NCBI GenBank assembly: GCA_951640165.1
Contig: OX621252.1
Span: 22,217,934 to 22,281,933, forward strand
DNA: 64,000 bases
DNA from: Pseudoips prasinana
Taxonomy: Eukaryota > Arthropoda > Insecta > Lepidoptera > Nolidae
Reading direction: 5' to 3'
The notes beneath the pieces are model-generated. The model was not told the DNA's origin. It did not search any database and was given only the letters and a program-made list of their open reading frames with translations. Shown piece after piece: positions 62,450-64,000 of the stretch. Numbering within the stretch: the stretch's first letter is position 1; every line of letters starts with the position of its first letter. The position numbers and the translations under genes were made by a program.

Positions 62450-62708
62450 AATAGCCTGGGACATTATTTACACACGGCCATCTGATCCCAAACTAAGCAG
62501 AGCTTGTACTATGGAAACCAGATAACTGATATACCTACTAAATATACTACTTTTCTTTTGTAAATACATACTTATATATATAGTTACACCCAGACTCAGG
62601 ACAAACAGACATCTTCATGCACACAAATATCTGTCCTGGGTGGGAATCGAACCCACGACCTCCAGCGTGAAAACAAGCATTTGTCAATTACGCCAACAGG
62701 CCCGTCAA
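62450..62708 (-). mobile_element. tRNA-derived SINE, family A (full length)
   Basis: agcctgggacattatttaca, ggccatctgatcccaaacta, gtttgtcc complement, gggaatcgaacccacgacct and the gacgggcctgttggcgtaat head. Confidence 0.8.
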
Positions 62709-62709
62709 A

Positions 62710-63800
62710 GGAGTTTTAAAAGGGCATAAGTGTCCTCTTCTGGGGAGCGTCTAAACCTTCTTTTGGTGAATAAGGCCATCAGACCATACGGGCATATTAT
62801 AAAACGTCCAAAAAACCACAAAATAATTACTGCTAAATAGTTATGTCTACAGCTAATCAAGCGTACAAACTTGTTATAAGAAGAAAGCCCTCGAACAACC
62901 GCAGACAGTAGCTAGCGCTCATCATAATCAATTTATAAGTGTTGACTTATTACTATGAGTACTAGCCTACCAAACAAACTCCTCGATCGAAAGCAAAGTC
63001 AAACTGCAAACATTATGATACTATTTGTACTGAAACAACAAATTTGTAGCTAGCTTTAAATGCAAGCCTAACACGCGAGCACACACTCACAATGTGTGCA
63101 AAGACAATATGTAGGAAACTGTACCTACGATCTTAAGCAACGCGACAAAATGAATCTCCGTTTGCGACTGATACGGCCCAATTCAAACATAGTCAGCGCC
63201 ATTTTGTTTTGACAAGCGGCTATCTGAACGCGCGCGAGTCACACCAAACTTACCCCTAACTGCATACTACTTAGAATCATATTAGAATAAAAGGCCACTC
63301 GTGTAGAACCATCGGAAATTAAGGGAGGACCAGACACGATTCTGTTTGCCGTCTAACGTGGTCCCAGGACGAAGTTACAAATATTTGACGTGTCAATTTT
63401 GTGAATGTTGACCGAGAATTGCGGTTAATATTCCCGACCCAACCTGGCTGAACGCGGCCACCCTATAATTAAATGACTGAAATAGTCCAATTGTTAATTT
63501 ATTAGCCAGTTCTCGGAATGAAATATAGCTTGAACTTCCATTAAAAGTGTTACCTATAACAGTCGTAGGTATTTCTATTATTCGTCTTTGTCTAATTGGC
63601 ATGAACTAGAAGATAAAGAGGTAGCTACAGTCAAAAGGTTTTATATATCATCATATTATCTTTTCGAATTAAGGAATACCCCGCGTCGTATACCGCATGA
63701 AACAAAAAAGATGTCCTTACCACAATAATCACCAGTAGGTACCAGTTCAGTGACGTAGCTTTTCCCATAGCTTCTAAGTTACATTCCTTAGGGAAAGACT
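62710..63800. other. Unique DNA with a CpG-containing block
   Basis: 63120-63250 has gatcttaagcaacgcgacaa, gtcagcgccattttgttttg and gaacgcgcgcgagtc, which could be promoter-like. The 69-codon frame at 63393-63602 shows no domain. Confidence 0.25.
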
Positions 63801-63819
63801 TCTAAAACTATTACCCCCT

Positions 63820-63955
63820 GGTGTCAAAGGGTAGGTACATCCGTATATCCCATTTCATTAAAATTAGTGCAGCCGTTTGGGCGTCTTTGCCGACCAGACT
63901 AGACGTTCTGTCTGTATCTTGCATTTATAACTTTAGTATCTACCTACGGAAGTAT
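63820..63955 (-). repeat. Helitron-like or retroposon fragment
   Basis: tcccatttcattaaaattag, tgcagccgtttgggcg, tgcatttataactttagtat match the layout of Helitron-like copies, but no terminus was found. Confidence 0.3.
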
Positions 63956-64000
63956 AGATTCGATTGTTGTAATTGTTCCCTCTTACTTCTCCTATAGTAA

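Overview
The window is AT-rich, gene-poor nuclear DNA from an insect, most likely a lepidopteran. Three things point there: many short Helitron-like copies ending in a GGGGCACAGCTAG terminus, RTE-like retroelement 3' ends with (GAT)n tails, and an intact gypsy/TED-type errantivirus. No bacterial-type gene organisation, real tRNA or rRNA gene, CRISPR array or complete host gene is visible. Host coding content is limited to two candidate exons (from about 35125 and 62247) and a few motif clusters that could be promoters or enhancers.

The centrepiece is a complete endogenous retrovirus of the Errantivirus/Metaviridae type on the minus strand, 16769-24552 (7784 bp). It has two 250-bp LTRs that I read as identical, a 4-bp target duplication (acat) and an 18-nt primer-binding site touching the 5' LTR. 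The leader carries a consensus splice donor. Three long intact frames follow: gag, pol in the -1 frame, and env. Gag and pol overlap by 49 nt, with a canonical AAATTTT slippery heptamer. Env overlaps the end of pol by 77 nt and is presumably made from a spliced RNA. Its last codons run through the polypurine tract into the 3' LTR. Pol carries protease, reverse transcriptase, RNase H and integrase with all catalytic residues present. Env has a furin site, a fusion peptide and a membrane anchor. Identical LTRs plus three open frames mean a young, possibly still mobile and possibly infectious insertion.

The flanks (1-16768 and 24553-64000) are a mosaic of small elements: four tRNA-derived SINE groups, a 5S-rRNA-derived SINE family, RTE-like 3' ends, a second dispersed (ATC)n-tailed repeat, Helitron-like copies, a 140-bp TA-target MITE family, a foldback MITE nested in a SINE, and CR1/Jockey-type fragments. 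Perfect or near-perfect hairpins with arms of about 20-50 bp are unusually frequent. Several look like products of template switching rather than transposition. The clearest is at 39271-39344, where a neighbouring direct-repeat copy keeps the presumed unfolded precursor.

Unique stretches with possible regulatory content include tandem FTZ-F1-type sites at 14204-14224, a homeodomain-site-rich block at 40270-40500, CpG-rich blocks at 42285-42430 and 43190-43470, and AAGATGGCGGC-type motifs near 2472, 27508, 55700 and 60491. This would suit a large intron or intergenic space of a developmental gene, but that is inference.
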